Made by a program: the position numbers and the translations under genes. From NCBI GenBank assembly GCA_900317945.1, contig ONIT01000006.1:1-47542 (forward strand): DNA of 47,542 nt. The letters are read 5' to 3'. The DNA comes from an uncultured Pseudomonadota bacterium. GTDB taxonomy: Bacteria; Pseudomonadota; Gammaproteobacteria; Enterobacterales; Succinivibrionaceae. The notes beneath the pieces were generated by a model. That model had not been told where the DNA came from and did no database searches. It was given only the letters and a program-made list of their open reading frames with translations. Below, piece after piece: positions 36,369 through 43,754 of the stretch (position 1 is its first letter; the number at the start of each line of letters is the position of its first letter).

Positions 36369-38258
36369 ATGATGGGCGGCAGAGTGCAGAGCATCCCGCC
36401 GGAGAGGCAGCTAGCGCTCCTCGGGCAGCTTCTCTCGGAAGGCGGCAGGTCAGGTCCGTCTCCTGACAGGCTGAAGGCCATTATTGACAGGGATCTGCCG
36501 GCAGCGCTCAGAGCTCCCGTGCCGGATGGCTTCCCCGGGCTCTGGGCAGATGAGCAGAAGGCTCTGCGGGAGTTCAGGAGCTTCCTCCTGATGGGCCCCA
36601 TACTCGGAAAGCGCGTCGTTGCGATAGGAGGAGGATTCAGCAGCGGCAAGTCCTCGTTCCTGAACTCCTTCCTGGGCGGTGAGAGCCTGCTTCCGATAGA
36701 CACGCTGCCGACGACCGCGGTTCCCGCCTACCTCATCAGCGGCACGGAGGAAAAGGCCTCCGGCCTCAACCTCTTCAGAGAGAGGATCAGCCTCTCCCTT
36801 GAGGATGTCGGCGTTCTTGCCCATGCGGTGGACGGCACGGGCGAGGCGCCGCTTGGACGCATCCTGAGATGCCTCTTCATCTCAACGCCCCGGCAGCCTT
36901 TCTCCCATATCGCGCTCCTCGACACCCCGGGATACGACAATGCCGGGAGCTCAGGCCAGGCGTCGTTTGACGACAGGGACATCGCCCTGAAGCAGCTCAG
37001 CGGCAGCGATGCCGTCCTCTGGTTTGTCTCCGCTGACAAAGGAACGCTGCCGCAGGATGACATAGAGTTCCTGAGCCTCCTCCCTCCTGACATCCCGAAG
37101 TCGGTCGTCATCAGCAAGGCGGACAAGCCCCTTGACGGAAACGAGCTCAGCGGAGTGGCGGACGCCGTGCAGAGCGCGCTCGATCAGAACGGGATCACCT
37201 GCGAAAACATCTTCGTCTTCTCCAAAAGGCGCAGCGCACCAAGCGATCTGGAGAAAATCAGATCATACATCGAGTCGATGGACCTCCCGAAGGAGTCTCC
37301 CGGCTTTGCCGTCAGGTTCAGGAAGATATTCCGCTCCTGCAGGGCTTTCTATGAAAGTGGGATAACTGAGCAGAAAAAGCGGCTCAGCAGCCTGAACGCC
37401 CCGCTCACACTAGCCGATGACGGCTCCGGGGCGCTGCAGTGCCTCAAGGAGAACGCACGGGAGACCAAGCAGGAGATCAGGTCCTGTGAGGAGGCTCTGA
37501 GCCGCCTCGATGCTGTGAAGCAGGCGTTCTTTACGGAGCTTAAGCGCATCGGCGACGAGGCCGGCGTGGACCTGCCCGGGCCTGAGAGGATCGAGCTTCT
37601 TCCCGAGAGGGTCTCCGGAAACAGGAGGAGCTCGGTTATCCTTGGCGCGCTGAGGCGGGGGATCAGCAGCCTCGGCGGGAGGAGGCGGCCGCTCGCCGGG
37701 CCGCAGAAGGGGCAGAGCCCTGGCGGAGCTGATTTTGCCTGGCTCCGTGAGCAGGGAGAAAAGAAGCTCTACATCGGTCATCAGCTCTCGAGAAGCAGCA
37801 GTCAGGCAGACTACCTGACGCTGCTCCTCACCATTCCCCTGAAGCAGGGCAAAATCAGTGCAGACTCCTGGATTGTCCTCTACCGCATAGCAGGGAGCGC
37901 AGGCTTCCGGGGCGACGTGCATGATCTTCTTCCTGGAGCAGAGAAGGCGGACGCGCAGCGCATTGAGGATACGCTGAGGAGAATAGCGGGCGTCGGGCTC
38001 TCCGAGGCGTTCCTGCTTGACAGCATGATGACGTACCTGTGCGGAACGCCTTCAGAGGACTCCGTTCAGTACCTTGCGGATCTGTACGGCATTGCCGGGA
38101 TTGGCGCCGGTGCGGCAGGCTCAGCGCCGGCGCTGGCTGACTTTGTCCTCGGCGGAAACCGCTCATACCTCCACGCGATGGGGGATGTCTTCTTCGTCAG
38201 GAGGAATTTCGCGAGGGCTGACGAGCTCTATGAGCTGTCGGTTACCGACAGCTGGTAG
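36369..38258 (+). CDS. dynamin-like GTPase A with C-terminal helical domain
   Basis: The 629-residue protein has complete GTPase motifs: G1 GGGFSSGKSSFLNS with Lys94, G3 DTPG (185-188) and G4 SKAD (249-252), placing it with dynamin-like or Era-type large GTPases. A helical region (about 320-420) holds the FFTEL segment shared with proteins C and D. After a basic Arg/Gly linker, residues about 465-600 form a helical domain (DYLTLLLT, FLLDSMMTYL) that is homologous to the tandem domains of E and F. There is no obvious transmembrane segment. Two ATGs, 36369 and 36372, follow GGAGG closely. It starts 35 bases after the kinase with no terminator between. Function is unknown. Confidence 0.82.
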   Translation: MMGGRVQSIPPERQLALLGQLLSEGGRSGPSPDRLKAIIDRDLPAALRAPVPDGFPGLWADEQKALREFRSFLLMGPILGKRVVAIGGGFSSGKSSFLNSFLGGESLLPIDTLPTTAVPAYLISGTEEKASGLNLFRERISLSLEDVGVLAHAVDGTGEAPLGRILRCLFISTPRQPFSHIALLDTPGYDNAGSSGQASFDDRDIALKQLSGSDAVLWFVSADKGTLPQDDIEFLSLLPPDIPKSVVISKADKPLDGNELSGVADAVQSALDQNGITCENIFVFSKRRSAPSDLEKIRSYIESMDLPKESPGFAVRFRKIFRSCRAFYESGITEQKKRLSSLNAPLTLADDGSGALQCLKENARETKQEIRSCEEALSRLDAVKQAFFTELKRIGDEAGVDLPGPERIELLPERVSGNRRSSVILGALRRGISSLGGRRRPLAGPQKGQSPGGADFAWLREQGEKKLYIGHQLSRSSSQADYLTLLLTIPLKQGKISADSWIVLYRIAGSAGFRGDVHDLLPGAEKADAQRIEDTLRRIAGVGLSEAFLLDSMMTYLCGTPSEDSVQYLADLYGIAGIGAGAAGSAPALADFVLGGNRSYLHAMGDVFFVRRNFARADELYELSVTDSW

Positions 38259-38299
38259 CGCCTCTCCCCGGCCGCGGCTCATCCACAATCCAGCCGCGG
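38233..38299 (+). terminator. two stem-loops at the end of gene A
   Basis: AGCTGTCGG-TTA-CCGACAGCT (38233-38253) is a perfect 9-bp stem spanning the last codons just before the stop. CCGCGGCT (38272-38279) pairs with AGCCGCGG (38292-38299). Neither has a T-run, so they may be Rho-assisted or RNA-stabilising structures at the end of the signalling operon. Confidence 0.5.
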
Positions 38300-38385
38300 A
38301 GTCTCCTCAATCCTGCGGCTGGGCGCGCAGAGGCAGCAAGACTGTAAGTAGCCTCACAGTTTGCCTCAGAGATCGCATTCCATCC

Positions 38386-38414
38386 TTTACAAAGATTCAT
38401 AATGAACTTATTAT
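38386..38414 (+). promoter_or_regulatory. sigma-70 promoter before the dynamin-like gene B
   Basis: TTTACA (38386-38391) and TATTAT (38409-38414) are separated by exactly 17 bases in a short AT-rich island. It lies 75 bases before gene B and probably drives the B-to-F series. Confidence 0.6.
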
Positions 38415-38488
38415 GTCTCATAAAGAGAGCGGGCATCAGCGCCTGATGCGGATGCCCCTGCTCAGGCCTTACGACGGGGACATACGCT

Positions 38489-40138
38489 ATGGAACACACC
38501 GCAACATTTGAGCGCTATCAGAAGAGGGCATCGCGCCTCCTGGAGCTTAGGCAGAAGTACGGGCTCCCGGGAGACGCGCTTTCTAAATACATCTCCAGAA
38601 TGGATCACTTCCAGGTGGTGGCGCCGCTTATCGGCGAGTTCAGCACCGGGAAGAGCTCGCTCGTGAACGCTCTCCTGGGGCGCAGCGTGCTCAGCGTAAA
38701 CATCACGCCGGAGACTGCCGTGCCGACCGAGATCTGCTACAGCAGCGACGAGCATGCGGTCGTCTTCGGGAGCAATGGCGGTACGGAGACCATCTCCGTT
38801 GATGAATTCCAGAAGAGGGAGTTCTCGGTTGACAAAGTGAAGAAGGTGCAGCTTTACCTCAACAACGCCTTCCTCCGGGAAATCAGCAGCGTGAAGCTCG
38901 TCGACATGCCGGGCTTCAACTCCGGGATTGAGCTCCACAGCCGCGCAATCGATGAGTACCTGCCTGACGCAGAGGCGTATATCCTGCTCTTCTCGGCAAG
39001 GTCGTCGACCATTTCCTCTGACATGGCAGGGTTCCTTAAGGAGCTCCACCTCCACGGGATGCCGGTCTTCCTCCTCATCTCGAAAAGCAGGGCGGTAACG
39101 GAGGATGAGCTCAGGATCTGCGTTGAGCGGATCCGGGCGGACGCTGCGAAGTACCTCGGGCTTGCTGACGTTCCGGTCGGCGTAACGAACGCCAAGGGGC
39201 ATGAGCAGATCATTGAGCCGCTTCAGGACGATCTGCGCAGGATTGAGGCCGACAGCCAGAACATTTTCCGGAATGACGCGAAGTCCCGCCTGCAGCAGCA
39301 CGGGAGCGACCTGGCGCTCTACCTCGAGACCGCGATAAAGCGCGCTGACCTGACGCCGGATGAGCTCTCCGGGAAAATCGAGGAGGCAAAGAGAAAGATT
39401 GAGAGCCTTAAGGGAAAGCTCCATGATGCCGGATCATCATTCAGTTCGGAGGTGGACGAGTGCATTGCTGTTGCCCGCAGCAGGCTGCAGTCCGCGCTCG
39501 GCAATGCCGCTCCATCGCTTGCTGATATGCTTGCAAACCACATTGACATAAGGGACAGGGTCAGCATGCTGGTCCGCGAGACTGTCATGTCGTCAATCAA
39601 AAATGATTTCGCGCCGCGTGTCAAGAAGTACCGCGAGCGCATCGCCGGCCTCATCAATGTCACGTTAAACATCAACACTGACGTATCACTCCCTGAGGAT
39701 CTGGTGCGGATGGACAATATGACGAAGGAGGTCATCAAGAAGGCGCTTCCTGCCATCCTCAGCACATTAGGCTTCGCACTGTCCGGAGCGGTTGGGGCAG
39801 TTGTGGTACTCGCACTGACCTCGCTGCTCGATGGCTTATTAATGAAGAAGCACCAGGACGAGAAGAAGCGCCTCGCGGAGGCAAAAATCAGGAACGAGGT
39901 GATACCCAGGGTCCTTGAGCAGGCCTCATCAAGCGTCCGCGATGCCCTGAACAGCCAGCTTTCCGAGATCAACGAGGAGGTCGGGAAGGAAGCGCAGGCC
40001 CAGGTCGACGCGGAGGAGAAGGCGCTTTCCGACCTCAGGCTGAAGAACGCGAACGAGAAGGCCAACAGGGCAGAGAGCATCGATGCCATGAAGAAGGATC
40101 TTGATGAGGTGCGCCGCATCATGGGTGACGCTGACTGA
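38489..40138 (+). CDS. dynamin-like GTPase B with a C-terminal membrane segment
   Basis: The 549-residue protein has G1 GEFSTGKSSLVN with Lys55 and a G2-type Thr in TPETAVPTE. G3 is DMPGF (Asp139). The G4 place reads SKSR (about 198-201), without the usual Asp. A long helical region with coiled coils (about 270-420) leads to a hydrophobic stretch (about 422-452, LGFALSGAVGAVVVLALTSL). A charged coiled-coil tail (about 455-549) ends it. The layout resembles bacterial dynamin-like proteins that bind or remodel membranes. It belongs to a different subfamily from A, C and D. GGGGA precedes the ATG. C follows 28 bases later. Confidence 0.82.
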   Translation: MEHTATFERYQKRASRLLELRQKYGLPGDALSKYISRMDHFQVVAPLIGEFSTGKSSLVNALLGRSVLSVNITPETAVPTEICYSSDEHAVVFGSNGGTETISVDEFQKREFSVDKVKKVQLYLNNAFLREISSVKLVDMPGFNSGIELHSRAIDEYLPDAEAYILLFSARSSTISSDMAGFLKELHLHGMPVFLLISKSRAVTEDELRICVERIRADAAKYLGLADVPVGVTNAKGHEQIIEPLQDDLRRIEADSQNIFRNDAKSRLQQHGSDLALYLETAIKRADLTPDELSGKIEEAKRKIESLKGKLHDAGSSFSSEVDECIAVARSRLQSALGNAAPSLADMLANHIDIRDRVSMLVRETVMSSIKNDFAPRVKKYRERIAGLINVTLNINTDVSLPEDLVRMDNMTKEVIKKALPAILSTLGFALSGAVGAVVVLALTSLLDGLLMKKHQDEKKRLAEAKIRNEVIPRVLEQASSSVRDALNSQLSEINEEVGKEAQAQVDAEEKALSDLRLKNANEKANRAESIDAMKKDLDEVRRIMGDAD

Positions 40139-40166
40139 CAGAGTGTGTGAGGGAGAGGCGCCCAGG

Positions 40167-41855
40167 ATGGAAAAGGAAAAAACCGGTGACCTGCTCATGC
40201 GCCTGCTCGCCGCGCCGGGGAAGGCGCAGCAAGACGCTGATCTTTCCAGGATCGGGAGGATCCCCGGGGAGGAAATCCCTGAGGTCCTGGGAAAGGAGCT
40301 CCCTGAGGATTTCGGGGAGCTCCTCGCCTCTTTCAGTCAGGCCTTCAGCCTCTTCCGGGACCTTGCGGCCTGCGGGAGCATCTCCGGGAAAAAGGCTGTC
40401 GCCATGGGCGGCCTTCAGGCTGGCAGGCGGAGCTTCCTCGGGATGCTCGCAGGGCGGGACATTGCGCCATGGCCGGCTGATGCACCGTGCGGAGTGCCAT
40501 TCGCTCTCTCACAGGGGAAAGAGAACTCAGCCTCCACGGTCAATATGTTCGGCGCGGGGCTTGTCCTTTCGCCTGATGAGGCAAGGCAGCTAGCAGGCGG
40601 CTTCGGTGAGGAGTGCGCTCTTAAGCCGGATAGGCTCGTGAGGCTCATCTCCGTAACATCGCCTGCGCTTCCCTTTGAACATCTTTCTTTCCTTGACATC
40701 CCTGACTTACCGAAGACGGAAGGCTCTGCGCTGCAGCGCTCCTCAGAAATGGCTGCCGCGCGGGCACGGCCTGAATGCTGCAGCCTCATAGTCTGGTTTG
40801 TCACGGCGGATCCCGGCATGGTGCCCGCTGACGAGCTCTCTTTCCTCAGGGGGCTTGACCGCGATGTGCCGAAGATCTTTGTCATCTCCGGGGGAGACAC
40901 GGACGCCGGAGGAAAGGATCTTTCTGCTGCGAAGGAGCGGCTCTCCTCAGAGCTGTCAGGGAAGGGAATTGCCTGTGCCGGCATATTCGCGCCGTCAGGG
41001 GCGAAGGACGCGGATCCTGACTCTGCCGCCATTGAGGAGTGCCTCAGAAAGCTCGATGATCAGGGCGGTGAGCAGGACGGCTTTGCCCGCTCGCTCTCTC
41101 AGGTTTTTGCGTCCTGTGTGCGGAGCTGCGATGACGGGCTCCGCCGGGAAAAAGCCGCGCTTGAGCGCATCAGAAATGAGCTTTCGCAAGGCGGCATGCC
41201 GGAGCCAGGCTTCATCACTGAGCTTGCAGAAAAGTCACGCCGCAGAATTGGGCGTCTTGCCTGCGCCCGGGAGAGCCTCAGGCAAATACACAGGAAATTT
41301 TTCACTGAGCTTCAGTCAGCGGCCGGCAGATATGGCGTCCGCATCAGTGAGCCTTCGGTGAGCGCGGCCCTCCCCGTGGAGAGCAAGGCCGCCGGCGCCG
41401 CAGTCAGGGCGCTGCTCCGGAAACAGGGTTTTCCTGACGGGTCGCCGCTCCTTGACTCTGTCATGAGCTTCATGGATGAGATGCCTGAAGTGCGCAGAGG
41501 CTCTCCGGATGGCGGGCAGCGGAAGATGCTCTGTGATCTTATGGCCGGGCAGCTCGCCGCCTCAGAAATACGTGATCCCCTCGAAAGCCTTCACCGGAAA
41601 TTTGAAGCCGCCTATGGTCAGGGAACAGCGGCCGGGCAGCATGAGCTGCCTGACGCGGCGCTCTCAGGCTGCTCTGGGGACAGCGCCGCAGCGGCAGTTA
41701 GGTCAATGGCGCAGAAGCAGGATCAGGCGGCCTGCAGGGCGATGCTTGAGAAGCTCAGCGGAGCGCTCGGGAAAATTGAGCCGGAAGGGCAGGAATTTGC
41801 AGGAGACCGCGAGCACAGGCGCGTGCTCTGCGGGCTTCTCAGAAAAGGAATGTGA
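40167..41855 (+). CDS. degenerate GTPase paralogue C (probable pseudo-GTPase)
   Basis: The 562-residue protein aligns with A and D through its N-terminal half (MEKEKTGDLLMRLL, KKAVAMGG), but its nucleotide motifs are decayed. The P-loop is GGLQAGRRSFL, one residue shorter, with Arg87 for Lys. G3 reads DIPD instead of DxPG, and G4 reads SGGD. It keeps the shared FFTEL helical segment. It lacks the A-type helical domain and instead ends with two copies of a degenerate element around HRRVLCGLLRK. The ATG at 40167 follows GGGAGAGG at proper spacing. Gene E starts 18 bases after its stop. A structural or regulatory partner role is more likely than GTP hydrolysis. Confidence 0.78.
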   Translation: MEKEKTGDLLMRLLAAPGKAQQDADLSRIGRIPGEEIPEVLGKELPEDFGELLASFSQAFSLFRDLAACGSISGKKAVAMGGLQAGRRSFLGMLAGRDIAPWPADAPCGVPFALSQGKENSASTVNMFGAGLVLSPDEARQLAGGFGEECALKPDRLVRLISVTSPALPFEHLSFLDIPDLPKTEGSALQRSSEMAAARARPECCSLIVWFVTADPGMVPADELSFLRGLDRDVPKIFVISGGDTDAGGKDLSAAKERLSSELSGKGIACAGIFAPSGAKDADPDSAAIEECLRKLDDQGGEQDGFARSLSQVFASCVRSCDDGLRREKAALERIRNELSQGGMPEPGFITELAEKSRRRIGRLACARESLRQIHRKFFTELQSAAGRYGVRISEPSVSAALPVESKAAGAAVRALLRKQGFPDGSPLLDSVMSFMDEMPEVRRGSPDGGQRKMLCDLMAGQLAASEIRDPLESLHRKFEAAYGQGTAAGQHELPDAALSGCSGDSAAAAVRSMAQKQDQAACRAMLEKLSGALGKIEPEGQEFAGDREHRRVLCGLLRKGM

Positions 41856-41872
41856 TGGCAGGAGCACAGGGA

Positions 41873-43678
41873 ATGAAGACACTCGAAGAGCTGAAGGAAG
41901 GCATCAGGAATCTTCAGGCGCTCGCGGAAGGCATGCAGGGCGATATTTCTGAAGTTATCCGCGCCAGTGAGGAGAAGGAGAGGGAGAGGGATAAGGCAGA
42001 GGATCTCACCGCCCTTATGCATGAGGCCGAGCGCCATCCTGTGAAGCCGCATCCGCTCTCGGTAAGGAGCGCCGCTGCGGCAGAGGCCTACCTTACGCTC
42101 CTGCTCTCGGTAGCGTCATACAGCACCCCGTCAGATCTGAAGGTGAGCCCTGTGGTCTATCCCTGCAGGATTGCCGCGGCGCTGCAGCCTCAGCCTGACA
42201 TGGAGCTCCTCCTCAGGAAGTCACAGATCCTTGACGAGAAGTCAGTCGGCGAGGCCCTCTGCGTGCTTGAGAATGAGCACCTTGCTGACAGCTTCCTCCT
42301 TGACTCGCTCCGCCTAATCGAGCTCTATGACCGCGGCAACGAGGGGAAAATCGGGTACGTGTCGGACCTTGCCGTGCTGCTCAATGTCTCGCAGGGCAGG
42401 ATGGAGGATCTGCTCACGCTTCTGAGGACTTCGCTCCTGGATGACGAGAAGTTCGTCAGAACCTTCTCCGAGACTGACTACCTGCCGGTCCTCCGCTATA
42501 TTTCGGCAGAGCATCACCCCATAACTCCCCACCCGCTTGACGGCAAGGACGCGGGGGCGGTCGAGGCCTACCTTACGCTGCTGCTCTCTGTTGTGGTCAA
42601 CCCGCAGAAGCTCTGCGATCATTTCTGGCTGTCAGGCGTCTGCCAGTCGCTGATCTCCTTTGCGGCGCATGACGCAGCCCCGAGGATTGAGGAGGCCCAG
42701 ATCGACTATCCGGGCAGGATTGCCATGGCCCTGAGGCCCCTCCCCAACATGGAGAGCTTCTTCAGGAAAGCTCTGGTTCTCAGCGGGCAGGCGGTGCATG
42801 AGGCGCTCCTTACGCTGCAGGGCGCCGGGCTCGTTGACTTCTTCCTCCTCGACGCGCTGCGCATGATTGAGCTCTACGACCGCAGCAATATCGGGAAAAT
42901 AGAGTACGTGTTCGATCTGGCAGCGCTGCTGCACCTCTCGAAAGGGCGGATGGATGACCTGCTCTCCCTTCTTAAGGCATCGATGCAGGATCAGCCGAAG
43001 CTCGTCGGAGCTTTCTCCGAAACGGACCTTACGCCGTTCCTCAGCTACATTTCCCTCGGGGAATGCGCTGTCCGCACGCCAAATGAGATTTTGGTCGCGA
43101 ATGAGGGCGGCATAAAGGAGCAGGAGGTCATGGACATCCTCGGCTTCCCCATGAAGCCGCAGAAGAGCCCCGATCAGGGTGCCGCGGCCCAGCCCTCTGC
43201 CGGAAAGCCTGACTCAGGCAGCCAGGCAGCCGCAGGGCAGCCGGCAGTCGGCCAGGCCGCTTTGAAGAAGGTGCAGAACAAAAAGCGCGTCTCCCTTCTT
43301 GGCGTGCATTTTTCCGGGACGGAAGGGCCAATGCTCTTCTCGGATATCGAGGAGTTTGAGATCTCCGAATGCACCTTTGAGAATTTCCAGGAAGGATGCT
43401 TCGATATTGAGAACTGCCAGCACGTCTCGGTCAGGAACTGCAGGTTCCTTAACTGCTCGCGGCCAAAGAAGAGCCAGAGTGACTCATCAGATGGGATTAT
43501 CGGGAACTTCAAGTCTGTCGGAGTTTTTGAACTCTCCGCATGTGAGTTCACCAAATGCTTTGCCTCGTATCCAAATGACAATGAGGACACATACTACAGC
43601 AGGCTTTTCAGAGGAGCCAAATATCTGGACGTTAAGACTGACAGCTGCAAGACCAGCGGATCTGCTCCGATTGTGTAA
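41873..43678 (+). CDS. tandem helical-domain and beta-helix protein E
   Basis: The 601-residue protein holds two copies of an about 180-residue helical domain (about 50-230 and 225-400). Each has HP...PHPL, AYLTLLLS, a YPCRIAAAL-type motif and FLLDSLRLIELYDRG. A flexible Pro/Ala/Gly/Gln linker follows (about 435-470). The C-terminal part (about 473-601) shows repeated short strands of the type ISECTFENF, VRNCRFLNC and LSACEFTKC, as in right-handed parallel beta-helices. No signal peptide is seen. The start at 41873 is chosen because the paralogue F begins at the same point (MKTLQEL), although GTG 41852 and ATG 41855 overlap gene C. I do not recognise a named family. Confidence 0.75.
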   Translation: MKTLEELKEGIRNLQALAEGMQGDISEVIRASEEKERERDKAEDLTALMHEAERHPVKPHPLSVRSAAAAEAYLTLLLSVASYSTPSDLKVSPVVYPCRIAAALQPQPDMELLLRKSQILDEKSVGEALCVLENEHLADSFLLDSLRLIELYDRGNEGKIGYVSDLAVLLNVSQGRMEDLLTLLRTSLLDDEKFVRTFSETDYLPVLRYISAEHHPITPHPLDGKDAGAVEAYLTLLLSVVVNPQKLCDHFWLSGVCQSLISFAAHDAAPRIEEAQIDYPGRIAMALRPLPNMESFFRKALVLSGQAVHEALLTLQGAGLVDFFLLDALRMIELYDRSNIGKIEYVFDLAALLHLSKGRMDDLLSLLKASMQDQPKLVGAFSETDLTPFLSYISLGECAVRTPNEILVANEGGIKEQEVMDILGFPMKPQKSPDQGAAAQPSAGKPDSGSQAAAGQPAVGQAALKKVQNKKRVSLLGVHFSGTEGPMLFSDIEEFEISECTFENFQEGCFDIENCQHVSVRNCRFLNCSRPKKSQSDSSDGIIGNFKSVGVFELSACEFTKCFASYPNDNEDTYYSRLFRGAKYLDVKTDSCKTSGSAPIV

Positions 43679-43754
43679 GGCTCTGTCACATGCGAAAGCT
43701 GCCGGAGGCGGTGCTATCCTGGCAGCGGAATAGAATCAGATGGTGGGACTCTCC

